DNA from: Clytia hemisphaerica
Lineage: Eukaryota > Cnidaria > Hydrozoa > Leptothecata > Clytiidae
Direction of reading: 5' to 3'
Assembly (NCBI GenBank): GCA_902728285.1
Contig: CACVBU010000367.1
Coordinates: forward strand, 1,116,001-1,180,000
Length of the DNA: 64,000 bases
The translations under genes were made by a program, and so were the position numbers. The notes beneath the pieces are model-generated. The model ran no database searches, had not been told where the DNA came from, and worked only from the letters and a program-made list of their open reading frames with translations. This document shows, in pieces, positions 11,801-21,734 of this stretch (its first letter is position 1; the number at the start of each line of letters is the position of its first letter).

Positions 11801-13673
11801 ATTTAGAGACGTTTCAAACTTCCGAAAAATTGTGTCCGCATTTGGAATTTCTGAGGAGTTCTTTCGATGTCAATACACTGAAATTCGCCGACGAAATAGA
11901 TGACGATGATGAGGAAGATAGTGAAGACATTGACTTTGGCATGGATGTGGAATATGATAATTTGGAAACAGAAAACGACCCTTCGGAGGTTTGTTTATTT
12001 TTAAATAAAGGTATTTCTAAAAATTCTACTTGTAAGCGATATATACAAATCTCTTATACAAAATATTTAATTTTTTATAAAATATTCAAAAACGTATTCT
12101 TACAGAGAAGTTTTCAGAAAAATAAGTCTATGTCTATGAATATTGACGAAATAATTAACTAATATCTTTTCCTGCGGATTTGAGTGTATACCGACATATG
12201 GGGGCTTTATGCTGTAAGTTTATAATAATGTTAACCGGCAATCATTTTCTTTCTATTTTAGTGGGAGAAGGTTTTCGACGAGGAAAATGGTCAGTGGAAA
12301 TTCCACGACAAAGCCCCTCAGCTATGAATTTGGATTTTATCCAACAGTGTCCAAGCTGTGGTCCGAATCCAAGATACTTAGCCGCCGATGGGACGAAAAT
12401 TGGAATAACCTTCAAACAAATCAATGTGACACCGATTGAACAGGCTACGGATGGAGAGTTCTTGCCTACAAATAAAAGGAGGTATGATAGAACTTTTATC
12501 AACAACACAAACAGTAAAAAGGACAGAAAAGTTGTCAACGATGCTCTCCATTCGTTAGTGAAGCATTTTTGTGGAAAACTTAAGCTTACTGGAGAAGAAT
12601 TGGGTAAAACCAAAGAAATATTAGCCGATTCAAGTATCCCAGTTGTGCGTCTACTCACAGAAAAATTATTCGAGCCTGGTATGTCGAATCTCGAAAAAGT
12701 AGCACTCAGTAAATCTCTTGCTATTCTGACAAAGGATACTAGCTTAACCAACCTGATTCCTAGACGGTACTTGGACCAGTTTGATCGGTTGAATGATATG
12801 ATGGCATCAGCAAACATAATCGAGGAGAACGGCGATCTGTGGCGTGTAGTTGAAGAGTTCCATCGATCTTCCAAATTTTTCTTTCCAGAGCTAGGCGATT
12901 GGCTACTTATTGCAACATCGCTTTCCAAAGGATCTTGTCCTAAAAAATACGTAATTGAATTCTTCAAGTATCTGACTACCCTTAGGAAAGAACTAAACAG
13001 CTGTGATATATCCCCGAAAGAGCCAGAATCGGTTAAGAAATACAACCCACCGAGAGATGGTAGAGCGTATTACTTTCACGACGGCTCCCAAATAAGACAA
13101 ACCAGAAAGTTTGATATCGATAAAGACAAAAAAGACAAAAAATCTAACTTTGATGATTTGCCTGACAGTGACGTGTGCTCAAAAATCTTCCCCACTTCAA
13201 AAGGGACCTCTTACTTGTTTTTGTGGTTTTGCCCAGCCCACGGGCATTGTTATGGGTATCATATTATACCCCATGCTGAGGGCAGAAAAGATGCTGCGGC
13301 ATCATTATACGCGTACATGAAGCAGGCTCCGTATGAGATTTTTTACGATTTTGCTTGCTCGCTTGAAGAATATTGTCGAAACCGAGAAAGTGGCTTTTTT
13401 CAGGACACACGTTTTTTCCACGACATTTTCCATGGATATGGACATAAGTGTTCTGATGTGTTCAAGTCAAATCGATTACTTGGCTTTAATGGCTTGAACA
13501 CATCCATCTGTGAGCAATTTAATGCTTTCTTGCAATGCATTAAAACATCTGCAAAATTGATGACGCAAGAGCATTTCACTTTTTATGTACAATTTTTTGT
13601 CAACCAGTGGAACCTTGCAAGGAAAGAATCGTTCGCCAAACGAGTCGCTGTGGCAATGGCATGTTCTAGATAA
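5897..13673 (+). CDS. KDZ/HMGXB3-like cysteine-cluster protein, multi-exon (gene 1)
   Basis: Exon chain read from splice sites and phase: 5897-5906 (ATG), 6166-6222, 6503-6568, 6687-6951, 7134-7264, 7523-7667, 8113-8172, an unresolved part, 9472-10137, 11356-11988, 12262-13673. Phases agree through 8172, and from 9472 onward apart from two one-base breaks. The start was chosen because the ATG exon (Met-Ala-Ser, then donor GGTAAA) joins the next exon in phase. The N-terminal part is Ser/Thr-rich and unrecognised; the middle carries CxC-type clusters; the last exon has an ADGTKIG ... YDFACSLEEYC ... FHGYGHKC ... ICEQF arrangement. This resembles KDZ transposases and the transposase-derived part of HMGXB3 proteins. 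An alternative acceptor at 7483 leads to a stop, so 7523 is preferred. The frame breaks (about 9889-9895, in or beside AAAAA; about 12312-12318, at CCCC) may be assembly errors or pseudogene decay. It could be a domesticated host gene or a resident transposase. Confidence 0.65.
6687..6951 (+). CDS. Gene 1, exon 4 (N-terminal region)
   Basis: Acceptor TTTTGTTTAG, donor CAG|GTAGCT. It encodes about 88 residues without stops, continuing from exon 3 (phase 1 in, phase 2 out). Alternating hydrophobic and polar residues with three cysteines (TSEACYLIH, LLSCEQ, FACSFE) suggest a folded domain, but I do not recognise it. The following exon (7134-7264) begins RKYGETLVNNKLGCTS and ends in a basic stretch (MKRQKLKSK), a possible nuclear-localisation patch. 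Confidence 0.65.
7523..7667 (+). CDS. Gene 1, exon 6
   Basis: Using the acceptor CTTAAG at 7522, the exon joins exon 5 in phase and reads RAWCCVVNSLKTLLTELDAR and onward to the donor at 7668 (ACAACAG|GTAATG). The polypyrimidine-rich acceptor 40 bases upstream (7482) would instead give a frame that stops. The protein logic favours 7523; the splice-site strength favours 7483. Exon 7 (8113-8172) then continues in phase with LDMTTADYDTITRAKK. Confidence 0.5.
8279..8649 (+). other. Unresolved exon region of gene 1
   Basis: Contains at least two exon-like pieces. The first is from an acceptor at 8278 to a strong donor GCG|GTAAGT at 8388/8389. The second is from TTTCACAG at about 8531 to a stop at about 8649. 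Phase from exon 7 would give WFSKCTLPLRYNIFDYF and then a stop, whereas a different frame is open to the 8389 donor. A one-base break in the T-rich stretch at 8316-8340, an alternative transcript end, or decay would each explain this. I could not choose. Confidence 0.35.
9472..10137 (+). CDS. Gene 1, large middle exon with one frame break
   Basis: Acceptor CTTTTCTTGTTCAG; donor AAG|GTATAT, phase 0. It reads YLSSQRAFNEGIDWEGSLVT onward in one frame to about 9890, then continues in the -1/+2 frame as AVIDTSFICSHLGIDEEHVI to NGEFK. The switch lies in ATAAAAAGAAGAGAG, a homopolymer-rich spot, so a missing or extra A in the assembly is as likely as a real mutation. Content looks like a globular domain; no catalytic motif recognised. 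Confidence 0.65.
10138..11355 (+). other. Gene 1 intron holding a minisatellite
   Basis: The flanking exons join in phase 0 (NGEFK then DKDFVHVTIIGTTSG), so this 1.2-kb stretch behaves as an intron. Most of it is the 90-bp tandem array at 10209-11045. The acceptor is TTTCCTTTTAG at 11345-11355. Confidence 0.65.
10209..11045. repeat. Tandem array, ~90-bp unit, 9-10 copies
   Basis: Units begin CATCGGAATTCGAAA at about 10209, 10298, 10389, 10478, 10573, 10667, 10758, 10849, 10944 and 11033. Each contains CCCAAGGTTGGGTAAAT, a CGAATATTTCGACCAC block and CATTCTTGGGCTTAGCT. A single half unit (CTAGCTCATCGGAATTTGAG) recurs at about 11275. Period variation of 89-95 bp comes from small T-tract indels. 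Confidence 0.92.
11356..11988 (+). CDS. Gene 1, cysteine-cluster exon
   Basis: A 211-codon exon, phase 0 at both ends, with donor GGAG|GTTTGT. It contains IRCSCSLYG, then NCCHCRFAKDI, then ITCHNSFC followed 22 residues later by CPHLEF. This spacing of CxC, CxxC and CxH ligands resembles a SWIM-like or CxC-type zinc cluster associated with KDZ transposases. It ends in a very acidic tract (DDDDEEDSEDID). The frame stays open into the intron as far as 12162, which is probably fortuitous. Confidence 0.7.
12262..13673 (+). CDS. Gene 1, terminal exon: KDZ-like catalytic domain
   Basis: Acceptor TTTCTATTTTAG. The first codons read WEKVFDEENGQWKFHDKAP, then one base at CCCC (about 12312-12318) must be skipped to enter the long frame MNLDFIQQCPSCGPNP onward to a stop at 13671-13673. 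Candidate DDE residues are Asp in LAADGTKIG (codon at 12387), Asp in FYDFACSLEEYC (about 13347) and Glu in SICEQF (about 13512). Between the last two lies FFHDIFHGYGHKC, an HxxxHxxxHxxC run, the region where KDZ enzymes place conserved His/Cys. Whether it is catalytically active cannot be judged from sequence alone. Confidence 0.75.
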
Positions 13674-14200
13674 ACACATTTATATCGAAACAGTTATTTT
13701 TATAGCTACAATTCTTTGTAAAACCGAGATTTCTATCTCTCAGATTCGGTCTATTAGTTTCAATTCAATTTTCATGGGTGCATTCAGAGGTTTGGAAAAG
13801 GGAAATATTAAATGAATTAATTTTACCGGTTATTTAAAATACATTTTCTATTCAATTTGGCTACTATTAAAACTGGACTCGCATGCAAAGCTAAAACTAA
13901 ATTCTTCAATATTCAGGAAAAAAAGTTTTTTTTGAAAAAGAAAAAGTGCATAATATAAATGATACAAAGATTTTTTAAAAAGAGTCACCATGGTTTCAGC
14001 CCTCTAGAAATCTAAAGGGCACCTAGACCAGGTTAGGGGTTTGGGGCTAATATTTTGAAATTCTTTGGGGTTACCTATTCATTTGGGGTACCTAGCTGTT
14101 TTGATGGAGACTCTTGGGACTGTATATTTTCCAAATTTAATATTTCAAAATTTTCAAATTATTCAGTTTTTTTACCTCAGCACCCAGTTTCCCCATCCGA
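13674..14200. other. Intergenic after gene 1
   Basis: AT-rich, no credible exon; presumably contains the 3' end and polyadenylation region of gene 1. No clear poly(A) signal can be singled out among the many A-rich words. Confidence 0.4.
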
Positions 14201-14204
14201 TTCT

Positions 14205-14815
14205 CTTGATGATTTCAAAGGCACTCAAAAAGAAACAATCAGCAAAATACCCTCAGTCTAATGGCAGAACAGAGCTAGGTGTGAAAGAAGCAAAAAGAAT
14301 CCTACTGGATAACGTATCAACAAATAGCACCATCGACAACAACAAGGTTGCTCGAGCAATCTTACAATTATAGAAACACTACTCGACCAGATCTTAAACT
14401 CAGTCCTGTCCAAATCCTGTTTTGCTGCCAGCTGCATGACCACATACTCACACACCCATCGCACTACCAGCTTTACTGGTAGTGATTGACGCAAGACAAC
14501 GGGAAGAAACATTCTCCAAACAAAGCCACATCATCAGTGAGAAGTATGACTGTCATGCCAAAATATTGCAGTCCCTATCTGTTGGAACCAACGTCGTCAT
14601 CCAAAACCGTAGTAAGAAACATCAACGTCAATGGATTTGCTCTGGGGTGATCGTAGAAACACTCCCTAACAGACAATACAGAGTCAGAACCAATGGCTCA
14701 GGGAGGATGACACTGCAAAATCGTCGCTTCCTTCGACCAGCAACATTTCTATCACCAACAGTACTACCCACACAAACCAATCTGCTTCCATCCAGCTTCA
14801 CCATCAACCTCACCA
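14205..14815 (+). pseudogene. Ty3/gypsy-type integrase remnant
   Basis: Three frames together give the end of a retroviral-type integrase. KYPQSNGRTELGVKEAKR with the conserved YPQSNG lies at about 14250-14305. A frame change at about 14370 leads to YRNTTRPDLKLSPVQILF. A stop at about 14480 is followed by DARQREETFSKQ and a C-terminal SH3-like part (GTNVVIQNRSKKHQRQW, then PNRQYRVRTNGSGRMTLQNR) to about 14770. No reverse transcriptase, protease or LTRs were found nearby, so this is a 5'-truncated, frame-broken fragment. Confidence 0.85.
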
Positions 14816-14823
14816 TTCATTAG

Positions 14824-15508
14824 AGACTACTGCCCCTTTAACCACTCCTCATCCAGCAACTCCTATGCCTGCTCTGCCTTGGCCTCAACACAAGTAACAG
14901 ATTCCCAATTTTTGTCTTTCTTTTCCAGTTTGTTTTTCTCATTCTGCTAGTATTAAACTATTGATACTGTTGCTTGAGTTTGAGATTGTCTGAAGACTTG
15001 CTAGGTCTTCAGTATTTGGCTCTAAAGCTCTAAAAAGAGCACCTAGTAACATGAAAACCTGTAGGGATGTAGGATCTTCAAGAGAAATCAAAACAATAAA
15101 ATCAAAACAATAAAAATTGAACTTCCCTTACAATGGAGCAGATATAGATACACAAAAGATAATTGCACAACATGAAAGAGGAAGGTCTAAGCTCTCTGCT
15201 GTTACCTTTCGCAACATAAAAATTTGATTCTTCAGATTCTTCGAAAAATTTTGGATTTAATTCTTTGATTTACATTTGCTGGAAGACAATGCACGACCCC
15301 ACAGAAGAAAGAAAGCTTGATCTACCATCTTTAAAACACAAAAAAACCATTTGTTACGGGACCAATCTGCTCCTTCGTGTTTTTAACAAAAGTAACCATG
15401 GTTTTTCCAAATTTGCGGTGCCGTAATCTTGTTCACAACAAATAGGGCAACCCAAGCTCTGAAAATCGAAGATTACAAATGAACAAAGAACGTTAAAGAC
15501 TTCTGGTT
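14824..15508. other. No gene seen
   Basis: Downstream of the integrase remnant; may include decayed 3' retrotransposon sequence, but no LTR-like direct repeat is visible in this window. Confidence 0.4.
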
Positions 15509-15660
15509 TAACATGCATAGCCCTCAAATGAAAGACCTGGCTGGTCATTAAAATACAAAATTAAATCAAAACAAAAATGATAGAGTAGAGCTGTGAGCGG
15601 AGTTGTGTAGTTGTATTTTAATGACCAGCCAGGTCTTTCATTTGAGGGCTATGCATGTTA
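15509..15660. repeat. Perfect 50-bp inverted repeat (hairpin)
   Basis: 15509-15558 (begins TAACATGCATAGCCCTCAAA) is the exact reverse complement of 15611-15660, around a 52-base loop. No mismatch was found by eye over 50 bp. This suggests a recent origin, as a MITE-like element or by palindrome formation. Confidence 0.92.
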
Positions 15661-17206
15661 GCCTCCACTGATGCAAGTTACCCAATCTCACGGTAGCGCA
15701 TTTGCAGCATTTTGACTTTGTTTATCATTACATGCGCCATTTTGGGGTTGGAGGTCAACAGTGTTCAAAGGTCATAATTCTAAACCACCTAATACACTGT
15801 TGTTTTGGCTGCTAGATGGCTGGCAGTTTCCTCCAAGACTGCACTCCAAAAATGGATGGAAAAATGGAAACCCGAAAATTTTTACGACCGACCCGACCGA
15901 CCAACCGACTCACTTTTTAGCTAGACCCAACGAGGACACAAGATGAAGATATTTGTGATTGCCGCCTAATGATGTTATGTCTTACTATTCTAAGATATAC
16001 AGCAAGGTCTTGGTATGCTACATTAAATACAGTTAAATGCAACTGTACGGCAGCTAAATTAAAGGGATAATCAGATGGTTGCCAAGATTGAGATATTTCA
16101 CTACTGAACCTACAGGGAAAAACAGACTGTATTTTTCCTTACCCAAAACTTTAATAGTGTTTCTTTATCTCCAACTCAAATTCTTGGTTTTTAAAAGATC
16201 TCAAAAAGCAGTCGCCATGTTTTTTTATGGATCCTCGCATCGCGCTTTCCAGTTTGTTATTGTAAACCGAGCTGGCTTACAAACTGACAAAATTCCGAGA
16301 GACATTTGCTTTCACTTTCGTTTATTTGTTTATGTGGACTGTTGAGGAGCAAATTTTTATTATCGCCGTTTAAAAATGGTTCCGAAGAAAACCTTTCTGT
16401 CAGGGGGGGTTTAGAGTGTGAAGTCCTGCAAAGCATTTTGTAAATTATTTCTTTTATTGGGTAACACTATTATACTTTATTTTACTTCCCTTTTATCATG
16501 TTAACATAAAACCATGAAGATTCCTATTTTGAGTCAAGAATGTCCAATATACACATTGTAGATTCTTTTTGAGAAAATTCTACAAAACCCCCTGAAATAT
16601 ATCTCACCTTCGATAAGTCAGAAGGACTTCTCAGGAACTTCAAAAAAAAAAACAGTGGGACCTCTCGCGGACCTTTCACGTTGGAAAGAGCTCAGATTTT
16701 GAAATTTTATTAAAGTGGAATATCCTGACATTGACTTGTCAGTTGACAAAACTACTTGGGGAATCACGTTTTCTCATGTATAAGAACAGGTACCCTTAAA
16801 ATCTCAGATTATGATTTCTGATTATGCCTTTTTTAACAATCCAAAAGTTTGCTCAACAGCCAAATGAAAACATTTCAACTGAGAATGCAACAAGACCAAG
16901 CTGACAGCTCATAAAAACCTTTAAAAAAAGAAAGAAGATAAATATGTCTTTACCACAAATTGAAAACAGCCATCATGCATGCTTATTCTTTCATCTTGCT
17001 GTGCGGCAGGTCAGTCAATAGCGAAAAGCAGGTATATATTATCATCAATAATTGTCCATAAAATCTCATCCTCCAGAAACTTTCAGCGTTGAGACAGTAT
17101 AAATAAAAAGATGGTAAATTTTTGCGAAGCGAATTTATGAGCGAAGCAGTTTTGCTATATTGTGCACGTACCTTTAACTTCTATCCCAAGCGAAAATTTG
17201 CTATAA
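15661..17206. other. No gene seen
   Basis: Short open frames only. A 60-bp segment at about 17118-17178 (GAGCGAAGCAGTTTTGCTAT core) is shared with 928-985 inside the first foldback element, marking another dispersed repeat. Confidence 0.45.
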
Positions 17207-18102
17207 AATTTGCTATATAAATCACATCTTCAAACCGATGATTTTATCAAAATGACCTTGAATGGTTTGGCTTGAAGCCACGAAAACTTTCTCGGTTTGG
17301 TAGCTAGGACTGCGAAAAATGCTGTTTTAAAATGGTGTACCCTAGCAGTGTACAGCAACAAAATTACCGGAAGCCGAAACACGGACTTAGAATCTGAATT
17401 TGATCAAATTGCCGCCGCGCCGCGCGGGCGGCACGCATCTAAGCAATCTAACCAGTGGTTCTTCGGTTTTAAGTGTTTATTTTGCTGTTGAATGGAAACA
17501 AATTAGTTTGAACGTTGACAGAAAGGATCTTCATCATCCCTTGACTTTTAACAGCAAGTATCAAGTATCAAATAAGGTCAATTAATGAGAGGTTTTTGCA
17601 AGTCGCGAGGGCGGGCGGGGAGTGCTCTTTTAATGAACGAAACTTACCTTGCAAAACCAAGTGGATATTCTATGATAAAGAAGTACGGAGGTAATCAAAT
17701 TTGTCGAATTTGTCAAGAAAGAAATCAAAACTGCCAAAGAACCAACAAGCCATCTTTGTACATTTTTGTTTTTGTTTTATTTTTATGTTTTGGGGATTTC
17801 GACAGACGATTCGTGATTCGAATAAAAATGTTCGAACGTTCGACTAATATCTTCGATTTTATTAAGGCACCATTTACACTAGAATAACTAGAAGGAAAAA
17901 AAAGAGCGATGCGCGGCGGGCGGCAGTGGGTGGTGTTGTGCCTCCGTGGATTATGTGGTGTGTTTGGGGCATTAAGGTAAGGCTCTTATCTTACGACCCT
18001 GTCTCTCCATAGAGGGATTTTTAGAGTGTCTCTTATTTTGCTAGCAACTTGCGAACTGAGGTGGAGTCTGGATCGCTTCGCAACCCTTATACAATACGGC
18101 TA
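17207..18102 (+). repeat. 0.9-kb direct repeat, copy 1
   Basis: Shares almost its whole length with 18991-19891, from AATTTGCTATATAAATCACA to CCCTTATACAATACGGCTA. Contains a TATA-like start, an AATAAA near 17820, and a GC-rich GCGCGGCGGGCGG patch. The two copies are in the same orientation about 0.9 kb apart, so they could be LTRs of a small element, but TG...CA ends, primer-binding site and target duplication were not found. Open frames in both copies are parallel and probably not coding. Confidence 0.85.
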
Positions 18103-18990
18103 GTCCCATCGCGTGAACAAAAGGTCCAAAATTCAAATGTGTAATGAATTTGGTCAGTAAAGGAATAAACAGGAACAACAGATCTTCATCCCCATCATCC
18201 TGAAAAAAAATCACTGTACTTCTGACGCACTACTCCTACTAGCATTGTAGAATAGCCTCGTATTGAACCAGTTTCAATTAATAAAAAATTCTCCAATCAA
18301 AACGCTTCATTCCCTCAAACAATCAATCGTAAAAGGGGTTACGCACGGAGAACGAGTCTCGTGTTCGCAAAGCGAAAGGATTCTATAGGCGCCTGAAGCC
18401 CATTACTAGTTATGTAAGAAGAAGTGTAGACGATGTTATCGTCCGTTACAGTGATAGTAAAGGCGGGAAAAATGGCGGTATGGCGTTATGGCGGTATACG
18501 GAAAAAAATCGGCGGGAGAGTTTCGAAGAAACGGACGATAACTCTTTGGCATAAAAAAAAATTTGCGGTTTTGCTTGGACTAACCAGTGAGACTGGTTAG
18601 TCGCTCCGTGGTGAAAACCGCCTAAGTTTAAAGGCCGAGCTTGGTTCAAACTAGTCTGATTCGCAGACCTATACTTCCTATAGGTCTGCTTAATAGTGTA
18701 TGGATTGGTTTCCCGCTACGGTGGCTCTTATGATGGCCGACTCGTGCTATTTGGCGAGTTGCTAAGTTTTATGGGAACTCGAATGCGAGTTAAAAGATAA
18801 ACAAAAGAAATCAAAGTGAAGACATTCCAGTGTCAGACGGATTCCATTTTCCACAGGCACGCCTTTTCGAATGTTTCTTTTATTTTCGAATGATTTTTTT
18901 CTATTTTCGAATGTTTTTTTATTTTCGAATGTTTTGATATTAGAGCTTTGAGTCAACGAATTTGAATTTCTCAAAAACTTTAGTTTAGTT
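18103..18990. other. Spacer between the 0.9-kb repeats, hairpin-rich
   Basis: Contains several perfect or near-perfect short palindromes: GACTAACCAGT/ACTGGTTAGTC (about 18577-18602), AGACCTATA/TATAGGTCT (about 18665-18687), and TTATCGTCCGT/ACGGACGATAA linking about 18434 and 18531. A TTTTCGAATG motif is tandemly repeated at 18866-18935. No coding sequence seen. Confidence 0.6.
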
Positions 18991-19891
18991 AATTTGCTAT
19001 ATAAATCACATCTTCAAACCGATAATTTTATCAAAATGACCTTGAATGGTTTGGCTTGAAGCCACGAAAACTTTCTCGGTTTGGTAGCTAGGACTGCGAA
19101 AAATGCCGTTTTAAAATGGTGTACCCTAACAGTGAACAGCAACAAAATTACCGGAAGCCGAAACACGGACACGGAGAATCTGAAATTGATCAAATTGCCG
19201 CGCGGGCGTCACGCATCTAAGCAATCTAAGGCTAAGCAGTGGTTCTTCGGTTTTAAATATTTATTTTGCTGTTAAATGGAAAACAATTAGTTTGAACGTT
19301 GACAGAAAGGATCTTCATCATCCCTTGACTTTTAACAGCAAGTATCAAGTATCAAATAAGGTCACTTAATGAGAGGTTTTTGCAAGTCGCGTGGGCGGGC
19401 GGGCGGGAGGAGTGCTCTTTTAGTGAACGAAACTTACCTTTTAAAACCAAGTGGATATTCTATGATAAAGAAGTACGGAGGTATTCAAATTTGTCGAATT
19501 TGTCAAGAAATAAATCAAAACTGCCGAAGAATCAACAAGCCATCTTTGTACATTTTTGTTTTTGTTTTATTTTTATGTTTTGATGATTTTGACAGACGAT
19601 TCGTGATTCGAATAAAAATGTTCGATCGTTCGACTAATATCGTTCGATTTTATTAAGGCACCATTTACACTAGAATAACTAGAAGGAAAAAAAAGAGCGA
19701 TGTGCGGCGGGCGGCGGCGGGTGTTGTGCCGCCGTGGATTATGTGGTGTGTTTGGGGCATTAAGGCTCTTACGACCCTGTCTCTATAGCGGCTTTATTTA
19801 GAGGGATTTTTATATTGTTCCTTATTTTGCTAGCAACTTGCGAATTGAGGTGGAGTCTGGATCGCTTCGCAACCCTTATACAATACGGCTA
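18991..19891 (+). repeat. 0.9-kb direct repeat, copy 2
   Basis: Second copy of 17207-18102, differing by scattered substitutions and small indels. The terminal 130 bp of the same family occur a third time at 30136-30267, ending in the same CCCTTATACAATACGGCTA. Confidence 0.85.
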
Positions 19892-21130
19892 AAGTTTAAC
19901 AAAACAAAGAATAACAGAATCTGCTGCTGTACTTTTTCAAACAACTTTAAGTAGACACAAAGTAAAAGGGAAGAAGGCTCTCTGGAAAGAGATAAAGCCA
20001 CAAAATGATATTACTATTGGATACTTACAACAACAATCTTTCCCTGTCATAAGCTTCTAAAATAACCACATACCTGTCAAGACCTGTTACTGTATCTTTT
20101 CTACATTCGTTCAAAACGAACAAAATGTCCACCAAAACAAATCAAAATTCCACATTATAACTTGATAACAAATGTTCTAGACGGTAATTTTTTTCTTGGT
20201 ACACATATTATATACTCTAAAACTTGTAATTGTATTAACAAAACTTCTTTCGCCTTAAACAAACTACCCCAAACCAAAAACAAGTACTCGAGCTTGACGA
20301 AAACCACTTCCCGCTTCGACGGCCATCTTGAATTTGAACAGCGAAAGCTATGCTACTTCGTAACAGGTAGAGTACCTTTGCAAATAATCATCATAAGCAC
20401 TCTCGCCAGCAAAAATAGCCCTCTCGCCGAATTTCGGCGAGAAGCGGCATTTTGTTGGAAAGAAGATTTACCGAGTATTAAGCAGCCTCTATAAGAAACT
20501 TTTTTCGCTAGAGGATGAGCAGAAGCCTAGGTTCAAACGATCGAAAACACGCTGGTCACTGGGAAGAGACACAAGGACAAGATGGATCTATGGTTTTTCT
20601 GTGAAAATCCAGCTCATTATGGATTCTTTCTTCTTGGTTCATTTGTTTTATTGAGACTACAAGATAACTTAGTTTAAGGGAGTACTTTTTCCTCAAGTAT
20701 GCTTCTGTAGAAGCTGTTTTAAAATGATTTTTCAACAAGTCTACATACAGCAAAAAGACACAGAGAATGAATCCTATGAATCACAGGCAGTGTTTCATTA
20801 GATATGTGAATACCCTCATATCTCCACTCTTAAAAAGTTATTTTCATCTGGTGTTAGCAGTTCTTTGACAACTTTGAAAAATGTCAAACAGTCAAACAAA
20901 GTACTTATTGTCAATTGTGGACTTTAAAAGACTGCTTTTAACATACTTTTTGTTCAAACACTTTCACATTTTCTCATTTTGATTTGAATTGTCGAGAAGT
21001 TCAGTTTTTACCTAGTCGTACCTGTAAAAATTATCAGATTATTATTCTAAATTTTCTAGGTAAGAATCAGAAATTCAGAAATAGGATGCATGGGAAAATA
21101 TGGCAGTAATTTGCAGAGAGCACAATACAG
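19892..21130. other. No gene seen
   Basis: AT-rich sequence with no recognisable exon. A small CTCTCGCC / CTCGCCGAATTTCGGCGAG palindrome lies at about 20400-20446. Confidence 0.4.
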
Positions 21131-21144
21131 AAATGAAATATTTG

Positions 21145-21545
21145 GCACAGCATCCTGGTTTATTATTGAGATTAAGACTTGCAATATTTCACGACGTCCT
21201 GGTATAATTTGAGATTATAAATTGCAATATTTCACTTCACGTCGTGGTTTAATTTGGGATTATAAGTTGGAATTATTTCACTTGACGTTCTGGTACAATT
21301 TGAGATTATAACTTGGAATATTTCACTTCACGTCGTGGTTTAATTTGGGATTATAAGTTGGAATATTTCACTTGACGTCCTGGTACAATTTGAGATTATA
21401 ACTTGGAATATTTCACCGACGCCCTGGTATAAATTGAGACTGTTACTGAAATATGTCATCATGATATGCATTTTTTCACTTGACGTCCTGATATAATTTG
21501 AGATTATGACTTGGAAAAATTTACATCAGCCTTCTGGAATTAGTT
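21145..21545. repeat. Tandem array, ~48-bp unit, about 8 copies
   Basis: Repeats of CGTCCTGGTATAATTTGAGA, then TTATAACTTGGAATATTTCA, then CTTGA, with units alternating between CGTCCTGGTA and CGTCGTGGTT starts, diverging toward the right end. Confidence 0.85.
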
Positions 21546-21734
21546 GAGACTGTAATACAGTATTGTCGGAAGACAGTTTGAAATCATTTGTTTATCATGA
21601 TTGAATTACCTATTTATCAGTTTTGTAAATAAGAAATTTAATGTCATTTAAATCTGCCTCAAGGTTTTTACTAATTGGTACTTTTCCATTTTAAGCTGAT
21701 TTCTGGGGATTTCTTAACTTTTCTATTTCATCCT

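Noticed and set aside
12242-13045. 267-codon frame antisense to gene 1's last exon
   Set aside because: Opposite the better-supported KDZ-like frame; no splice context or recognisable motif.
18446-18649. tRNA-like folding in the hairpin-rich spacer
   Set aside because: Palindromes are present but there are no A and B box motifs in correct spacing and no cloverleaf.
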